A stretch of 64,000 bases of DNA from Epithemia pelagica (taxonomy: Eukaryota; Bacillariophyta; Bacillariophyceae; Surirellales; Surirellaceae). Location: the NCBI GenBank assembly GCA_946965045.2, contig OX337231.1, positions 62,001 to 126,000 of the forward strand, read 5' to 3'. Both the position numbers and the translations under genes were made by a program. Within the stretch, counting starts at the first letter, position 1; the number at the start of each line of letters is the position of its first letter. The notes beneath the pieces were generated by a model, which saw only the letters and a program-made list of their open reading frames with translations, ran no database searches and had not been told where the DNA came from. Below, one piece after another: positions 24,969-37,950 of this stretch.

Positions 24969-27698
24969 ATGGACGAGAAAAAACCTCCTCCTATCCGCCG
25001 TTCAGACCGGCAAATTCAGCTTCTCCCCCCTTCACCGAACCAACAAACTCGATCCACTCGTCTCAAGAAAGGTGTGTCGGTGGAACAAAGCTTCAAAGAA
25101 CGCGAACGAATCGCCCGCATTTGCAGAAATTTTCGGAAGGAAGAGTTTAAGCCTTGTTCGGTGTTCGGACAAGATCGAGTTGCTAGGTTTCGTGGTGGTT
25201 TCTTCTTCTGTGGCAATTGTACGATGGCTGACAATCAAGAACTTGCCAACCCTGACCGAGAGATCAACCGTTTCTCTGGTCAATACAAGTGCAGAGCCCG
25301 TCATCGAACGACTATATACCCTACGGATCGCATGATAGACGAGAGAGAGAGAGAGAAAGAAAAGAACAAAAGGAAACAGTCTGCCATGAAGACAGCTCCC
25401 ATCCAACCCGTCACTGAGCCGTCGACGACCGTCAATCTAGACAAGGATGACCTTCCTCTCGAAGTTCCTGTACCAAAGAAGAAACGCAAACCCAAGTTTC
25501 GATTGAGTACTCGTCGTAAAAAGAGTCGCAAAACCGAGCCTCCTGTTGTCTCGTACCAAAATGAGGGTGAATCATCTGCCACGGAAACTCAATCGAAGCA
25601 AAGTTCTTTTGAGTCGGAAAACAAACCAAACCAAGTTCCTTCCGAGTCTGAAAACCAATCCACAACAGAATCACAATCCAAGCAAACTTCTGTCGGGTCC
25701 GACAACGAACCTGCAACTCAATCCAAGCAAGCGCATTCCGACTCCGACAAACAAGCTGACGTTGATGAAGATTCTTCTTCTGATTCATCCGACGAAGAAG
25801 TTATACAATTCCTAGATCAATGGTGTCAAAACGACCCTATTGATTTAACCAAGACTGTTTCCCCCCGTTGTGGCTCGCCCCCTCCGCCTTTGCCTGTTAC
25901 GACGTCGCAGAATACGGAAGGCCAAGAGAACTTCGCTGCACCAGTTCCGTGTCCTCCTCACATCTTACCGTCACAAATGTTCCCAGTAGCTGAGATGACC
26001 GACCAAATTGCCACTCTCCGTGACAAATTAGAGAAGGCGAACAACGACAAAGTCCGCCTCCAACGTCTTCTTGCGTCGGAAAGGAAGAACAGCAAGTCTC
26101 GGTACGACCGAATCCGATATCTCGAGAGAATTCTCGCCAGTCGACAAGAAAGTAAGGAACTCATGCATGTTCCCACAACATGTTCAAAAAAAGAGAACGC
26201 GGACACAATCGTTCTGCATGTCAGGGATGTCATCGAAGAGGCCGTTAGCCGACATGGTACCGACAGTCATCGTGCTACAACATTCTTCAATCAACTGGCC
26301 TTGATGCTCATTTATGGTGGCGTCCATCACAACCAGTTAAGAGACTGCATTGTGAAGCAAGTTGGCAAATATTTGCGCGCCAATGTATTCACCCCGTTTG
26401 AAATTCTCCGGCAAATGGACTTGGCTGGTGGTCGCTTGAGTTACTCTGGAGTGGAGGTGTTACGACGATGCGAGACGAAAGGCGCCAAAGGGATACACAC
26501 CATCCTTCCTTCGGCCGCAGCATTAAAGGCGTATGCATCACATGTGGAAGCATATGCTGACACATTCATCCCCTTCAAGATGATCCGCAACTTGAAAGAC
26601 CATTCTGAGGGCTTCTATTTCCGCGGAGCGGACATGATGACCCATGTACTCGAGACCCAAGACATGATCGCAAACGAGGCCCAAGAATCCAACCGAACGG
26701 TGTCGATGTCGATGGACGCCGCGAGATTGAGTAACAATTTGACTCACACCCTTGGCGGCTTCAAATTCAACGATGAAAGCAACCCTCTAAAACAGTCTTT
26801 AATGGCTGTTTACCCCCAGGTTTGCATACTTTGCAAGGAAACCAAGGCTACGACTCGTGGCATTTTCGCCATGATGCATAAGGAAAACAAGGAAGCAGGC
26901 GATACAGTGCTTCCGTCAGAATACGGGGTTGAGAAGATAAGCACTCCCTTCGATTCAGACATTTGTTCCGATTGGAAACTTTCTGACAAGGGAGGTGCCG
27001 CCAAGAACGTTACGTACCCATGTAGTAAATGCAACATCACCAGTGCGCATCTCGCCTCTCCAAACGCCGCCATGGAGCAGTGAAAATGGTGTATTGAGCT
27101 TGGCTACACCGAATTAGAGGACTGGAACTGCTACCATTCCTCTATGTGTACCGAGGAATTCATCGGTAAACTCGAGGTGGATGTGAAACAATTCAAGAAA
27201 GAGATGCCAACGATCTCTAAGAAACTTGAATCTTTGTGGAAAAAGTCCAAGATCAAAGTTAATCGGACCGAAGACCCGAGACTCAGTGCCACTCCAATCG
27301 AAAAGACTGCATTGACATCGATTCATTTCGACGTAGCCGCGGCCACAATCGAACGTCGTCGAATGTACTCTGAACATTTGTCGGACGACCTTACAATACG
27401 CCATATGGATCTGTCCGGAACAATGCAGGAACAACAAGACAGACCCAAGCATCAGCCCTCTCTGGATGGATGGATGGAACGCAGCAGTAGCAGCAACCAC
27501 CACCACCACCGTAACCACTCGTTGAGTTGTGAAAAAGACTGTTTCGTCACACACACACGCAGCAATCCACCCGAGTCTTTGGGAGTAGAGTGGTGTGGTT
27601 CCATACCACACACACACACAAACCCAACAAGAAAGACGACAGGAGACAGGATTCACCAGGACAAGCGACACACGCGGTGCTTCCAAACCAGTTCCTAA
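24969..27698 (+). pseudogene. Array gene copy 2: same structure and same in-frame TGA
   Basis: Nearly identical to copy 1. It starts at 24,969 and has the same TGA at 27,081-27,083, with the frame continuing to 27,698 through linker sequence that begins at 27,456. Private changes include a Val for Ile at about 27,334 and a Pro for Leu at about 27,446. Its promoter region, coiled coil and Cys cluster are as in copy 1. Confidence 0.6.
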
Positions 27699-27979
27699 AG
27701 CGCACAACACGTTTCTACGAGTTCCACACCCTCTTCTCGATTGACTGTCGCTCTCGTTACCAGCCAGCAAGAATAAGAAGAACCATGAAACAAGTGGTGG
27801 TGGTGGTACTCTTGGTTGGTATCGACGACAATGACACATTAGACAAGATCCGCACTCACCCACCTTGTCTCCTGGTGTTTGACTGTTTTCCTTGTCCATG
27901 ATGCGAACCCAAACGGCCGTTGCTTGGTGTTGCGTCGTGGCATGTCTGGCTCACAACGGTGGTCAGTGTTGTGGGTTTT
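27456..27979 (+). repeat. Linker 2 between array units 2 and 3
   Basis: Essentially the same sequence as linker 1, joining unit 2 to unit 3. No gene is recognised in it. Confidence 0.8.
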
Positions 27980-30976
27980 CTTCCTGGCTGTCACACGGTT
28001 TGCAATGTTATTCGCCGAATACGCCAATCATGGAGGCAGACTCCGTGTCCCTTTTCTAGCTTCTACTATTTATCGGCGCGAGCAGAACCGTCACGATTCG
28101 AATCCGCTGCTGCTTTGGAGGAACTCGGCCAACGACAATTGGTGCACAGTTCCATGGAACGGAACTCACAAAATTTGGCGTTGTACTGACAAATCAGATT
28201 TCAATTGCTGCACATGTTACGCAATTTGTTCTCGAACCATTCTCCTGCCTTTCGACTCGGCCTCGTCGTCAAGCCGATCGACCAAGGTTTCCAACCAATG
28301 TGGTTTGCCATTTCTATCAGAAGGCTTGTGTTGTTCTAGAGGCGGACGGTCATCTTGTTTGCTTACAGGACGGCCGCCAATTATGAAAGGAGCTGAGTTA
28401 CAGAAGTATTCCGAAATGGATCAACGCAACGCTTGAGAATCCTGGCCGTGTGTTCTCGGTGTCGCTCTCTCCTGTTGTTGTTTTAGTCTAACAGAGTCTA
28501 GCCTTGTCGATCTTCCGAATGGCACGTTTTCTGCGACCGTGATTGGTCGCACGATGTGTCGAAACGGATCCCGATTTATACGGGACTGACCCCTTAAATC
28601 AGTCGGGCGGATTTGGAACCTCCTCGATCATCCTCACAAACCATCACAGCATCGAATAATGGGACGTGGGACCAGTTGGAGTTGTAGGCAATCGGGGTTG
28701 ACAAAGAAACCAGCTCACAACAACAGAACATTGTCTCCATCGAGCCCGAGAAATGTGCGTCGTACCAATATGATGATTCTTTCCAAATCTGAAAAAAACT
28801 ACAGTAGAAGAGTAAGATATTAAATACCAAAAGAGACAGTATCTATTCCAACAAGAACTTGCACTAAAGAAGTCACACCAGCCAAAGGGTAGAAGTCGAT
28901 GATTTCCTTGAGCATCGCACAGACTGCCTTGTGGTGACGATCGGAAACACTCGTGAGCATCAACACACCATTTCGTTGTTGTTTTCATTGTAGAATGTTG
29001 TATAATTCGTTGATTCTTCATTGTTATCAGAGGGTGAGAGAAGCATATCTCATCTTGTCCCCTCGTTGCAATTGTATCATACTCAAAGCTCCTCCTGATC
29101 ATGACTGACATGGACAGATGGAACAAGCCAGACGAGAATATCATGAGAGGAAGCGGACGGATGTCACAAGGAATCAACTCGTACTCGGAATAGCGTGGAC
29201 GTTTCGCCGGTGGATTGTGGTGTGGTTTCTCCAGTCGTCCTCCTGCTTCGTACCAACCATAGTCTCGGTATCCTTGCACCAACCACACAGGCTTGGATGC
29301 GGAGTGAGTCTTTTTCTAAAGCTCTGCTTAGCCATTCTCCCTTTGTTCCCTTGTTGTTGGTTTTGAGCAATCGAATGACTCCACAGTGCTTTCGACTGTT
29401 CGTTTGTGGGTCGTGCAGGGAAACGGCGTCAATCTCTTTCTCTCTGTCTCTCTCTCTTTCGAGACGACCACGAGACAACATGCTCCCCATTCCTCCTCGT
29501 GTCTGGACTGTACCCCGAACAGCTCTGATTGTAGGTGTTGTGGTGCAAAAAGTCGGTCCTGATTGGTCCCCCTGGTCAGCACAGTGTGGCACTCATTCCA
29601 ACCGAGCGCACTTGCAATCCTCCTAGTGCGTTTTGGTTTGGGAATTCTCCGAGCAGCAACAAGGACAACCGACATGGAATTCCTGGTGGATTTTGTCCTG
29701 GCGGCTTGTCTCGTCTCGCGTCAATATCAACGACCGATTCACCACCAAGCAGCATTCCATGACATGACGACTCGTGTTCTGGCTGGCACTGGTCATTCGT
29801 ATTGGTGGAGAACATCCGGAGTTTTATTTCCATGTCCGTTGGGTCGTTCCCATTCTCTCTATGCTTCCTTGTATTATGTTGACTGTCTCCTTCTTCTCCT
29901 TGATCCAAATCAATGCCTTTGTTTCTTCTTTTGGGCTGTGTTTGGACAGCCATTTTGGTTGGACTGCAGGCAGTGAGTGTGGTGCAGAATGACCACAGTC
30001 CGTTTGGCGATTTTGTGGTGGTGGTCCGACAGGTCCATGTCGGTCGACTCGCAGAGCTGCGCGCTCGACGGATTGAGAGCTCGCAGTCGCCGTTGCTGAC
30101 AGACAGTATCAATGCGAACAACCGACACAGACTGACTTTAGCTGAATGATCGACCACGAGCAAATGACATCAATTACTGACTGACTGACAATAGTTTCTG
30201 GTCGTCGATCGTCGATACCAAGGATGCAAGTTCGTCGCGTCGCCACCCACGGCCTGACGTGACACGTTTGACGAATGACGAACATCTGACGAACTGGACG
30301 AAAGAACGTCACCCTCGACCAACTGGGATACACACAGGGCAACGACATTACGAGCAGCTACACTCCCAACGCACGCGCGAGCCTCGCCAGCGACCAATCT
30401 CCACCATCTCAGAAACCCAAAATTCACTATACCCCTAATTAGTGGAAGAGTTTTTCATTAAATGTAAGACCCCGAGCATCCGATTTTTGACCAAAACCAT
30501 CCGAGCCAACTTAGGACGCCTTAACGACAGCAATGCCCAACCTCCGACTCTGATGTAAGTATCCAATTCACTTGAGAAATAACAACTCTAGTGCACTGTA
30601 TAGTTAGATCAGCATCAGCGCACCTTCATCGATGCTCAATTACGCTCCCAAAAGCGCCCTCGGCTGAGACACCAAAATATGAGGGAGATGCACTACTGAC
30701 ACTCGGCTCACTCGATCGCCCACCCTACGGAACATTTTTTTTATACGTAATTGTATAGAGCATAACAATTGAGTCGCAGGTTATTCGTCGTTCAATCATC
30801 CATTTCAAAGTTTGGGCCTCTCTTCCGAAAGGAGCATCCGATGACTCCAACATGCCCAATCGAGCAATGTATCATGGATTACTCCTCCATCTCTGCACAG
30901 ATCAGCAACCCCCGTTGCTAAAGTTGACTTCATATACAGAAGGATCCTTTGGCAAGCCTGTTTTTTGTTTCATCCA

Positions 30977-33900
30977 ATGGACGAGAAAAAACCTCCTCCT
31001 ATCCGCCGTTCAGACCGGCAAATTCAGCTTCTCCCCCCTTCACCGAACCAACAAACTCGATCCACTCGTCTCAAGAAAGGTGTGTCGGTGGAACAAAGCT
31101 TCAAAGAACGCGAACGAATCGCCCGCATTTGCAGAAATTTTCGGAAGGAAGAGTTTAAGCCTTGTTCGGTGTTCGGACAAGATCGAGTTGCTAGGTTTCG
31201 TGGTGGTTTCTTCTTCTGTGGCAATTGTACGATGGCTGACAATCAAGAACTTGCCAACCCTGACCGAGAGATCAACCGTTTCTCTGGTCAATACAAGTGC
31301 AGAGCCCGTCATCGAACGACTATATACCCTACGGATCGCATGATAGACGAGAGAGAGAGAGAGAAAGAAAAGAACAAAAGGAAACAGTCTGCCATGAAGA
31401 CAGCTCCCATCCAACCCGTCACTGAGCCGTCGACGACCGTCAATCTAGACAAGGATGACCTTCCTCTCGAAGTTCCTGTACCAAAGAAGAAACGCAAACC
31501 CAAGTTTCGATTGAGTACTCGTCGTAAAAAGAGTCGCAAAACCGAGCCTCCTGTTGTCTCGTACCAAAATGAGGGTGAATCATCTGCCACGGAAACTCAA
31601 TCGAAGCAAAGTTCTTTTGAGTCGGAAAACAAACCAAACCAAGTTCCTTCCGAGTCTGAAAACCAATCCACAACAGAATCACAATCCAAGCAAACTTCTG
31701 TCGGGTCCGACAACGAACCTGCAACTCAATCCAAGCAAGCGCATTCCGACTCCGACAAACAAGCTGACGTTGATGAAGATTCTTCTTCTGATTCATCCGA
31801 CGAAGAAGTTATACAATTCCTAGATCAATGGTGTCAAAACGACCCTATTGATTTAACCAAGACTGTTTCCCCCCGTTGTGGCTCGCCCCCTCCGCCTTTG
31901 CCTGTTACGACGTCGCAGAATACGGAAGGCCAAGAGAACTTCGCTGCACCAGTTCCGTGTCCTCCTCACATCTTACCGTCACAAATGTTCCCAGTAGCTG
32001 AGATGACCGACCAAATTGCCACTCTCCGTGACAAATTAGAGAAGGCGAACAACGACAAAGTCCGCCTCCAACGTCTTCTTGCGTCGGAAAGGAAGAACAG
32101 CAAGTCTCGGTACGACCGAATCCGATATCTCGAGAGAATTCTCGCCAGTCGACAAGAAAGTAAGGAACTCATGCATGTTCCCACAACATGTTCAAAAAAA
32201 GAGAACGCGGACACAATCGTTCTGCATGTCAGGGATGTCATCGAAGAGGCCGTTAGCCGACATGGTACCGACAGTCATCGTGCTACAACATTCTTCAATC
32301 AACTGGCCTTGATGCTCATTTATGGTGGCGTCCATCACAACCAGTTAAGAGACTGCATTGTGAAGCAAGTTGGCAAATATTTGCGCGCCAATGTATTCAC
32401 CCCGTTTGAAATTCTCCGGCAAATGGACTTGGCTGGTGGTCGCTTGAGTTACTCTGGAGTGGAGGTGTTACGACGATGCGAGACGAAAGGCGCCAAAGGG
32501 ATACACACCATCCTTCCTTCGGCCGCAGCATTAAAGGCGTATGCATCACATGTGGAAGCATATGCTGACACATTCATCCCCTTCAAGATGATCCGCAACT
32601 TGAAAGACCATTCTGAGGGCTTCTATTTCCGCGGAGCGGACATGATGACCCATGTACTCGAGACCCAAGACATGATCGCAAACGAGGCCCAAGAATCCAA
32701 CCGAACGGTGTCGATGTCGATGGACGCCGCGAGATTGAGTAACAATTTGACTCACACCCTTGGCGGCTTCAAATTCAACGATGAAAGCAACCCTCTAAAA
32801 CAGTCTTTAATGGCTGTTTACCCCCAGGTTTGCATACTTTGCAAGGAAACCAAGGCTACGACTCGTGGCATTTTCGCCATGATGCATAAGGAAAACAAGG
32901 AAGCAGGCGATACAGTGCTTCCGTCAGAATACGGGGTTGAGAAGATAAGCACTCCCTTCGATTCAGACATTTGTTCCGATTGGAAACTTTCTGACAAGGG
33001 AGGTGCCGCCAAGAACGTTACGTACCCATGTAGTAAATGCAACATCACCAGTGCGCATCTCGCCTCTCCAAACGCCGCCATGGAGCAGTGAAAATGGTGT
33101 ATTGAGCTTGGCTACACCGAATTAGAGGACTGGAACTGCTACCATTCCTCTATGTGTACCGAGGAATTCATCGGTAAACTCGAGGTGGATGTGAAACAAT
33201 TCAAGAAAGAGATGCCAACGATCTCTAAGAAACTTGAATCTTTGTGGAAAAAGTCCAAGATCAAAGTTGATCGGACCGAAGACCCGAGACTCAGTGCCAC
33301 TCCAATCGAAAAGACTGCATTGACATCGATTCATTTTGACATAGCCGCGGCCACAATCGAACGTCGTCGAATGTACTCTGAACATTTGTCGGACGACCTT
33401 ACAATACGCCATATGGATCTGTCCGGAACAATGCAGGAACAACAAGACAGACTCAAGCATCAGCTCTCTCGAGAATGGTCCTATCTCGATGCCAAGGACT
33501 GCGTTGACAAGTTTGGTGCTGTGTCGGTGACTCCTGGCATTGTGATGGTCATGGAGTCAATTCCATGCATTCTTCACATGGAAATGCGTGTCGGAATCAA
33601 GATACTAACCATCTTGTTCCAAGTGGGTTTGATGAACGCGAAAAAACAACCGACTGGATTGGATTCCCAAAACGCAAAGGACGTCCTTGAAGAAGAAATG
33701 CGATGCGTTCATCAAGCGCGTCGGAGCAACAATCAACAAAGAGATCCTAGGCACAACAGATCTCTCCTTTCAATGGGAGGTGCCCATGGACAAGAAAACA
33801 AAGACCATCACAGAGGTCTCCATGAAGAATGGGCAAATCCGCAAGTGTATCAAGTCCATCGACCTGCTAATTGATCTATGTATCGCGAAAAAAACGACAA

Positions 33901-34546
33901 TACAACATGGAAAACGAGCATGGAAGAGTACAGTTTGGGAATGGATCTCGTGAAAAGGAAGGGTGATTTGTCGCGAGAGGAAGTATTGCAATTCCAGCGA
34001 CATATGGATTCCTTCTTTCAGAAATGGGTCATGCTCTATGGGGACGAGGGAGTGACGAATTACGTCCACTATCTCGGTTCAGGCCACATTGCCGAGTACC
34101 TTCTTCATTGGGGCAACATCAGCTCGCATTCCCAACAGGGATGGGAGGCCTTCAATGCTGCATTCAAGTCATTCTTCTACAACAGAACACAACGTGGTGG
34201 GGCTGTAAGCAAAGGTGAAGGCGAACGAATAAGACTCAAGCCAATGGCACGGTGGTTGCAGCGACGAATGGTGTTTATGTTAGGACACACACCGAAATCA
34301 ATCGACGTTGGCTTGGAGTTGTTTGATGAGAAACAGGAAAAGTGGTTACAAACCTGGGTGAAGAAGAATGGTGGAACAGTGGAATTCGGTCAATTCACAT
34401 CGGATGAGCACGGTGATATAGACGACGCGACAAAGAAGGAAGTCATTTTTGACTGGGAAGTAGGACCCATCTCCAACAAGTTGAAAGAATCGACTTCGTC
34501 AGATGACGATGACGAAACTGATTATGACGACGACGAAAGTATGTAG
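30977..34546 (+). pseudogene. Array gene copy 3: full-length but broken, transposase-like C-terminus
   Basis: An ATG at 30,977 reads 704 codons to the same TGA (33,089-33,091). The frame then stays open to 33,874 in unique sequence absent from copies 1 and 2. Protein-like sequence moves to a different frame around 33,630-33,690 (KKKCDAFIKRVGATINKEIL) and back near 33,875, ending at 34,546. The C-terminal part (LGSGHIAEYL, SQQGWEAFNAAFK, RTQRGGA, ARWLQRRM) resembles, from memory, proteins of unknown transposable elements in algae and other eukaryotes with a SQQGWEA block; I cannot name the superfamily. The tail is acidic. With one in-frame stop and at least two frame changes it is most simply a pseudogene, unless introns remove them. 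Confidence 0.55.
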
Positions 34547-34583
34547 GTTTGATATATAGAACTATAAGATTCAATTCTGGTTA

Positions 34584-36292
34584 CTACGAGAAGCTCTTGA
34601 CTTTCTCGGTCAAGTCTTCAATGTCATCCGTAAAAGCCAATGGCTGGCATTCCTCGTCGAGATCCTTGTTGTACAATGCTCCAGCAGTAACCATCGAAAT
34701 ATAGGTCACTTTGTTCGTAGGTTCAACTCGACCAACAAGATCGAGGTAGACTCTTGCGGGAAAGTTTTCTCCAGGCGAGTGAAAGAGAGAGTAGTTCTTC
34801 TTGTCTCGAAAGATGTTGCGAGACACATCGCAGGGTGGAATGGTGCACATAATCTCGTATTCAGAGCCATCTTGAAAGAACTTATCACCAACGACTGGCA
34901 TGTTGCTGACATGCTTGTGGGTCGTTGTCTCTTGTTGTGTTACAATGGATCCGTCGTCACTGGGGGGGGGGGGGGGGAAGATACACGACGAGGTTTTTGA
35001 CTCACAGGGGACAGAGTTGTGGAATTCGGACTATCACTGAATTCGGACGAGTCATCGGTGGAGTCGTTATCATTGATGTTGTCTACGGCGACGGGCTTGG
35101 ATGCAGGTGGCATTAGACCATCGAAATCATCCGGATCGTAGGGTGTCACCATAAGGAGACTCGTGAGGTGCTTCGATTCTGGGGTGGTTCGTAGAATGCC
35201 TGACCGCGTCATGTCGTAACGGTATCGCTCGAATGCGACAGTCAACTGGACTTGGAAGTTCGAAAAAGAAACATCCACACGTTGTCTGCACGATCGTTTC
35301 TTGAAAGGTTCTTCAACAGGGTCAGTCGAGGCATTGATGAAAGAAAGGAAATGCCCCCTTTTCAGAGAAATGCCCGCATCCCCATGCTTCAATGTAGGAC
35401 GAGCTTCACAGGAACCGTATACCGCGCTCAAACCAACCAAACGCCGCAAAATGTCAATGTCTTGGGGGGTTTGGAAGCGGATAGTACCGGCTTCGTACTT
35501 CATCCGTAACTTCTTACGGGTCATGTCCGGTTCGAGGTGGAGGAAGCTTTCGTTCCTGTCCTGTTTATGGCAAAAAAGGGATGGTTCGTTAGAGTTCGCT
35601 AACACGTAAATGTAATTGAACGTTTCCATAGGAATTGCACCAATGTTCAATGTCTGCGTGTCAAGGGCCTCTGACTGCCGGCCGCGTTTGTTGAGGATTT
35701 TAGCGAGACCCATGCGCAACAGAAACAATCCTGTCCACACATTGCGGTGAAAGCATCTAGGGGGAACGACGAGTTCGAAGGGGTTGTTCTCGGGACGATA
35801 GTTCATAGGGAAGCAGCAAATTTCGTTGGGCTGCAAGGGGACGAGAGATCGATTGGGTGGGTCTTGAAGTAAGCTTGCAGGTTCCTTGTATCGGCATATG
35901 TAAACGTTGGTGAGACCGTTTGCCCAACTATTAGCAGGATCGATGAACTCCTCCAAGGTAAAAACAAAAGCCGGGTATCTGATCTTGATATTCTGTCTGA
36001 AAAGATCGTGCGCAGGAAACCAACGGTCGGACTTGTATAGTTCAATGTGATTCGAACCAGGGCCCTCGGTCACCTTGGAGAATGAGTGAGAGGGAACGGA
36101 TGGGTGGCATTCAAGGTTGTGCTTTGGGAATAGCGGGTAGTAAAGTCGCAGACACACTGCTCCCTGGTGTTTAATCAATTGACAAACAGTTGTTGTGTTG
36201 TTGTCTTGATCGGAAAGCTTGACGTGCATGAAGGTGTTCATACGAAATACATCGTCAAAGTGAGGGACATAGATGGGCCCTTCTTGCGGCAT
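34584..36292 (-). pseudogene. Unknown ~569-residue protein split by a 16-C (coding strand) run
   Basis: The ATG at 36,292 opens 450 codons ending at 34,940. The run of 16 G on the plus strand (34,962-34,977) puts the frame off by one. After it, a second frame (SDDGSIVTQQETTTHKH...) stays open to a stop at 34,584-34,586. A change of one base in the run would join the two. No known domain is visible: the N-terminal 350 residues look globular (VPHFDDVFRMNTFMHVKL, GLSAVYGSCEARP), followed by an acidic, Ser-rich linker and a Pro run encoded by the C tract. It converges on array gene copy 3 with 37 bp between stop codons. It could be intact in the organism if the run length is a sequencing error. 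Confidence 0.6.
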
Positions 36293-37215
36293 GATGGCAC
36301 CTTAGCATCAGCGATTGTTTGATTGTTCTTGTGTTGTAATTGGAACAAGTGTGGCTTGATTCAGGTCAGCTGTTGTCTTGGTATCGTTGTTCAATGGACA
36401 AGAGTAACACATTGGCATGCATCGTCCAATGGCTCTTGTAGATTGTGATTTCAACTTCCGAATGGTTACTACCAGTCAAGAATGTGAAAGAGATCGAGAC
36501 ATGTCATTTCGGAATTTAATAAATCGTTAAGAAATTAGAATTGTCCGAATGGGATTGATTGTCTGCTCTATTTATGGGCGCGTGCCAATCACTGGTGGGG
36601 AGGGCATGCTCGTTTTGGGCCAAAAGGCACGTGTGAGTGAAAAAGTTGGGAGTGGAGCTGCTCGTAATGACATGGACATAGAAGAAGGATGGTGCAACTA
36701 ACACGTAATTACTAGGAGTAGGTTAATGGATCTACTCCTATATCATTAACGATGGGCAAGAGGTTGGTCGTTTTGCTGGTCTTGTGGATCTCTTCTGAGA
36801 CTGACGCTGTCGAGCCGAGGCCACGGATCGTCATCATCACCATCACTACCATGTCAGTAGGGAGCAGGGACACAGGTGCTCACATCATTAGTACCCTTGG
36901 CCTCCATGGTTCACTTCTAAGAACTGTTTTGGAGCTTCACTCGTCGTATCGGATCGCTACATAGAGCCTTGTCCAAGAGATCAAACGAGTTTATATACTA
37001 TCGGCCTACAAGCATGTCAACAACAACAACACGTGAGTGACCCAACAACTACTAGACCAGCAAGTTCATCAACTTTGGGATCCGACCAGCAGATGACTTT
37101 CCAGCGTGTCAGCGACTGCACCATCCAGTGAATCAACAACTGCTACACCCACAAGGGAATGAACATATGCACCAACATCAGAAAGTCCCAACAATCAGTG
37201 GAAGACCCAGTACGA
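36293..37215. other. Intergenic, upstream of the unknown minus-strand gene
   Basis: This stretch should hold the promoter of the gene starting at 36,292. It has scattered short frames only and nothing recognised. Confidence 0.5.
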
Positions 37216-37297
37216 CTACCGTAATTTGCGGATTCCTGTCCCCCCGGAATGTACAAAAATTAAGAGGAGGGGGACAGGGACAGGACTACCCCCCAGC

Positions 37298-37337
37298 GGG
37301 GGTGTTTTTGAGGGAGTAATTTCGTTGAAACACCCCC
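37298..37337 (+). repeat. Hairpin copy A (10-bp stem, 20-nt loop)
   Basis: Arms GGGGGTGTTT (37,298-37,307) and AAACACCCCC (37,328-37,337) enclose a 20-nt loop containing ttgagggagtaatttcgt. It is related, in inverted orientation, to copy B at 38,749-38,788. Stem differences between the copies are compensatory. Confidence 0.75.
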
Positions 37338-37354
37338 TTCTCTGTTCGCTGGAT

Positions 37355-37950
37355 CTTGACGGTAGGCATATCTCATTTCCTCCACCACGATAACAACACG
37401 ACAATCAAACTTTGTTGTTGCTGGTGACCTCCAATGGCCACCCCATCATGATCCGACCATCATATGCTTCATCTAGGTACCATGGCAGTGCATTGTGAGG
37501 GACACAGTGGATTCGGGCCACTCTAGGAAATGACCCATACAGTGACGCGTAATACAGGCACAATAGGAGACAATGATGGCATGAAAATACATGAGAGTTG
37601 ATGTTTTGCTATCAATGCAGCGCGTAACTACTACTATTATGAGTATTGTAGATCAATAGGTGTTCAAACAATGCAAGATAAGAGCCATATTGTCCCTTTG
37701 AGTTGCTTTGTTCGAAATTGTGAGACGTTGCGTCCGTGCCTGTGCCACGAGGCATGGCGCCTATGAGTCTGATGCATAACAGCCTTAACCTTTAAACTTT
37801 GGTGATGCAGATGCATTCTACACTATTGGTTTGAGGTCTATGACTGGAAAGACAGGTTTCAAGAGTCCAAATAGGTGCACAACAACCTGTGCAACACCAT
37901 GGCCCGTGTTGTTATCGTGGTGGAGGAAATGAGATATGCCTACCGTCAAG
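37355..37950. mobile_element. Fold-back element with perfect 46-bp inverted repeats
   Basis: 37,355-37,400 and 37,905-37,950 are exact reverse complements over 46 bp (starting cttgacggtaggcatatc). They enclose 504 bp with no coding capacity. Perfect arms suggest recent origin or gene conversion. No target duplication was found at the ends. Confidence 0.7.

Larger units (their letters stand above)
15957..33463 (+). repeat. Tandem array: three near-identical ~5.5-kb units separated by two ~0.53-kb linkers
   Basis: The sequence beginning ctggctgtcacacgg starts at 15,961, 21,974 and 27,984 (periods 6,013 and 6,010). Unit 1 runs 15,957-21,445, unit 2 about 21,970-27,455 and unit 3 about 27,980-33,463. 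Units 1 and 2 are each followed by the same ~528-bp linker (21,446-21,969 and 27,456-27,979). Unit 3 instead continues into the rest of the gene. Differences are few: units 2 and 3 share variants against unit 1 (for example a 5-bp deletion near 23,395/29,405 relative to 17,385, and GAGTCG for GAGTTG near 25,615/31,623). So 2 and 3 separated last, and the linker-unit junction seen before units 2 and 3 is probably the ancestral one. Confidence 0.95.
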
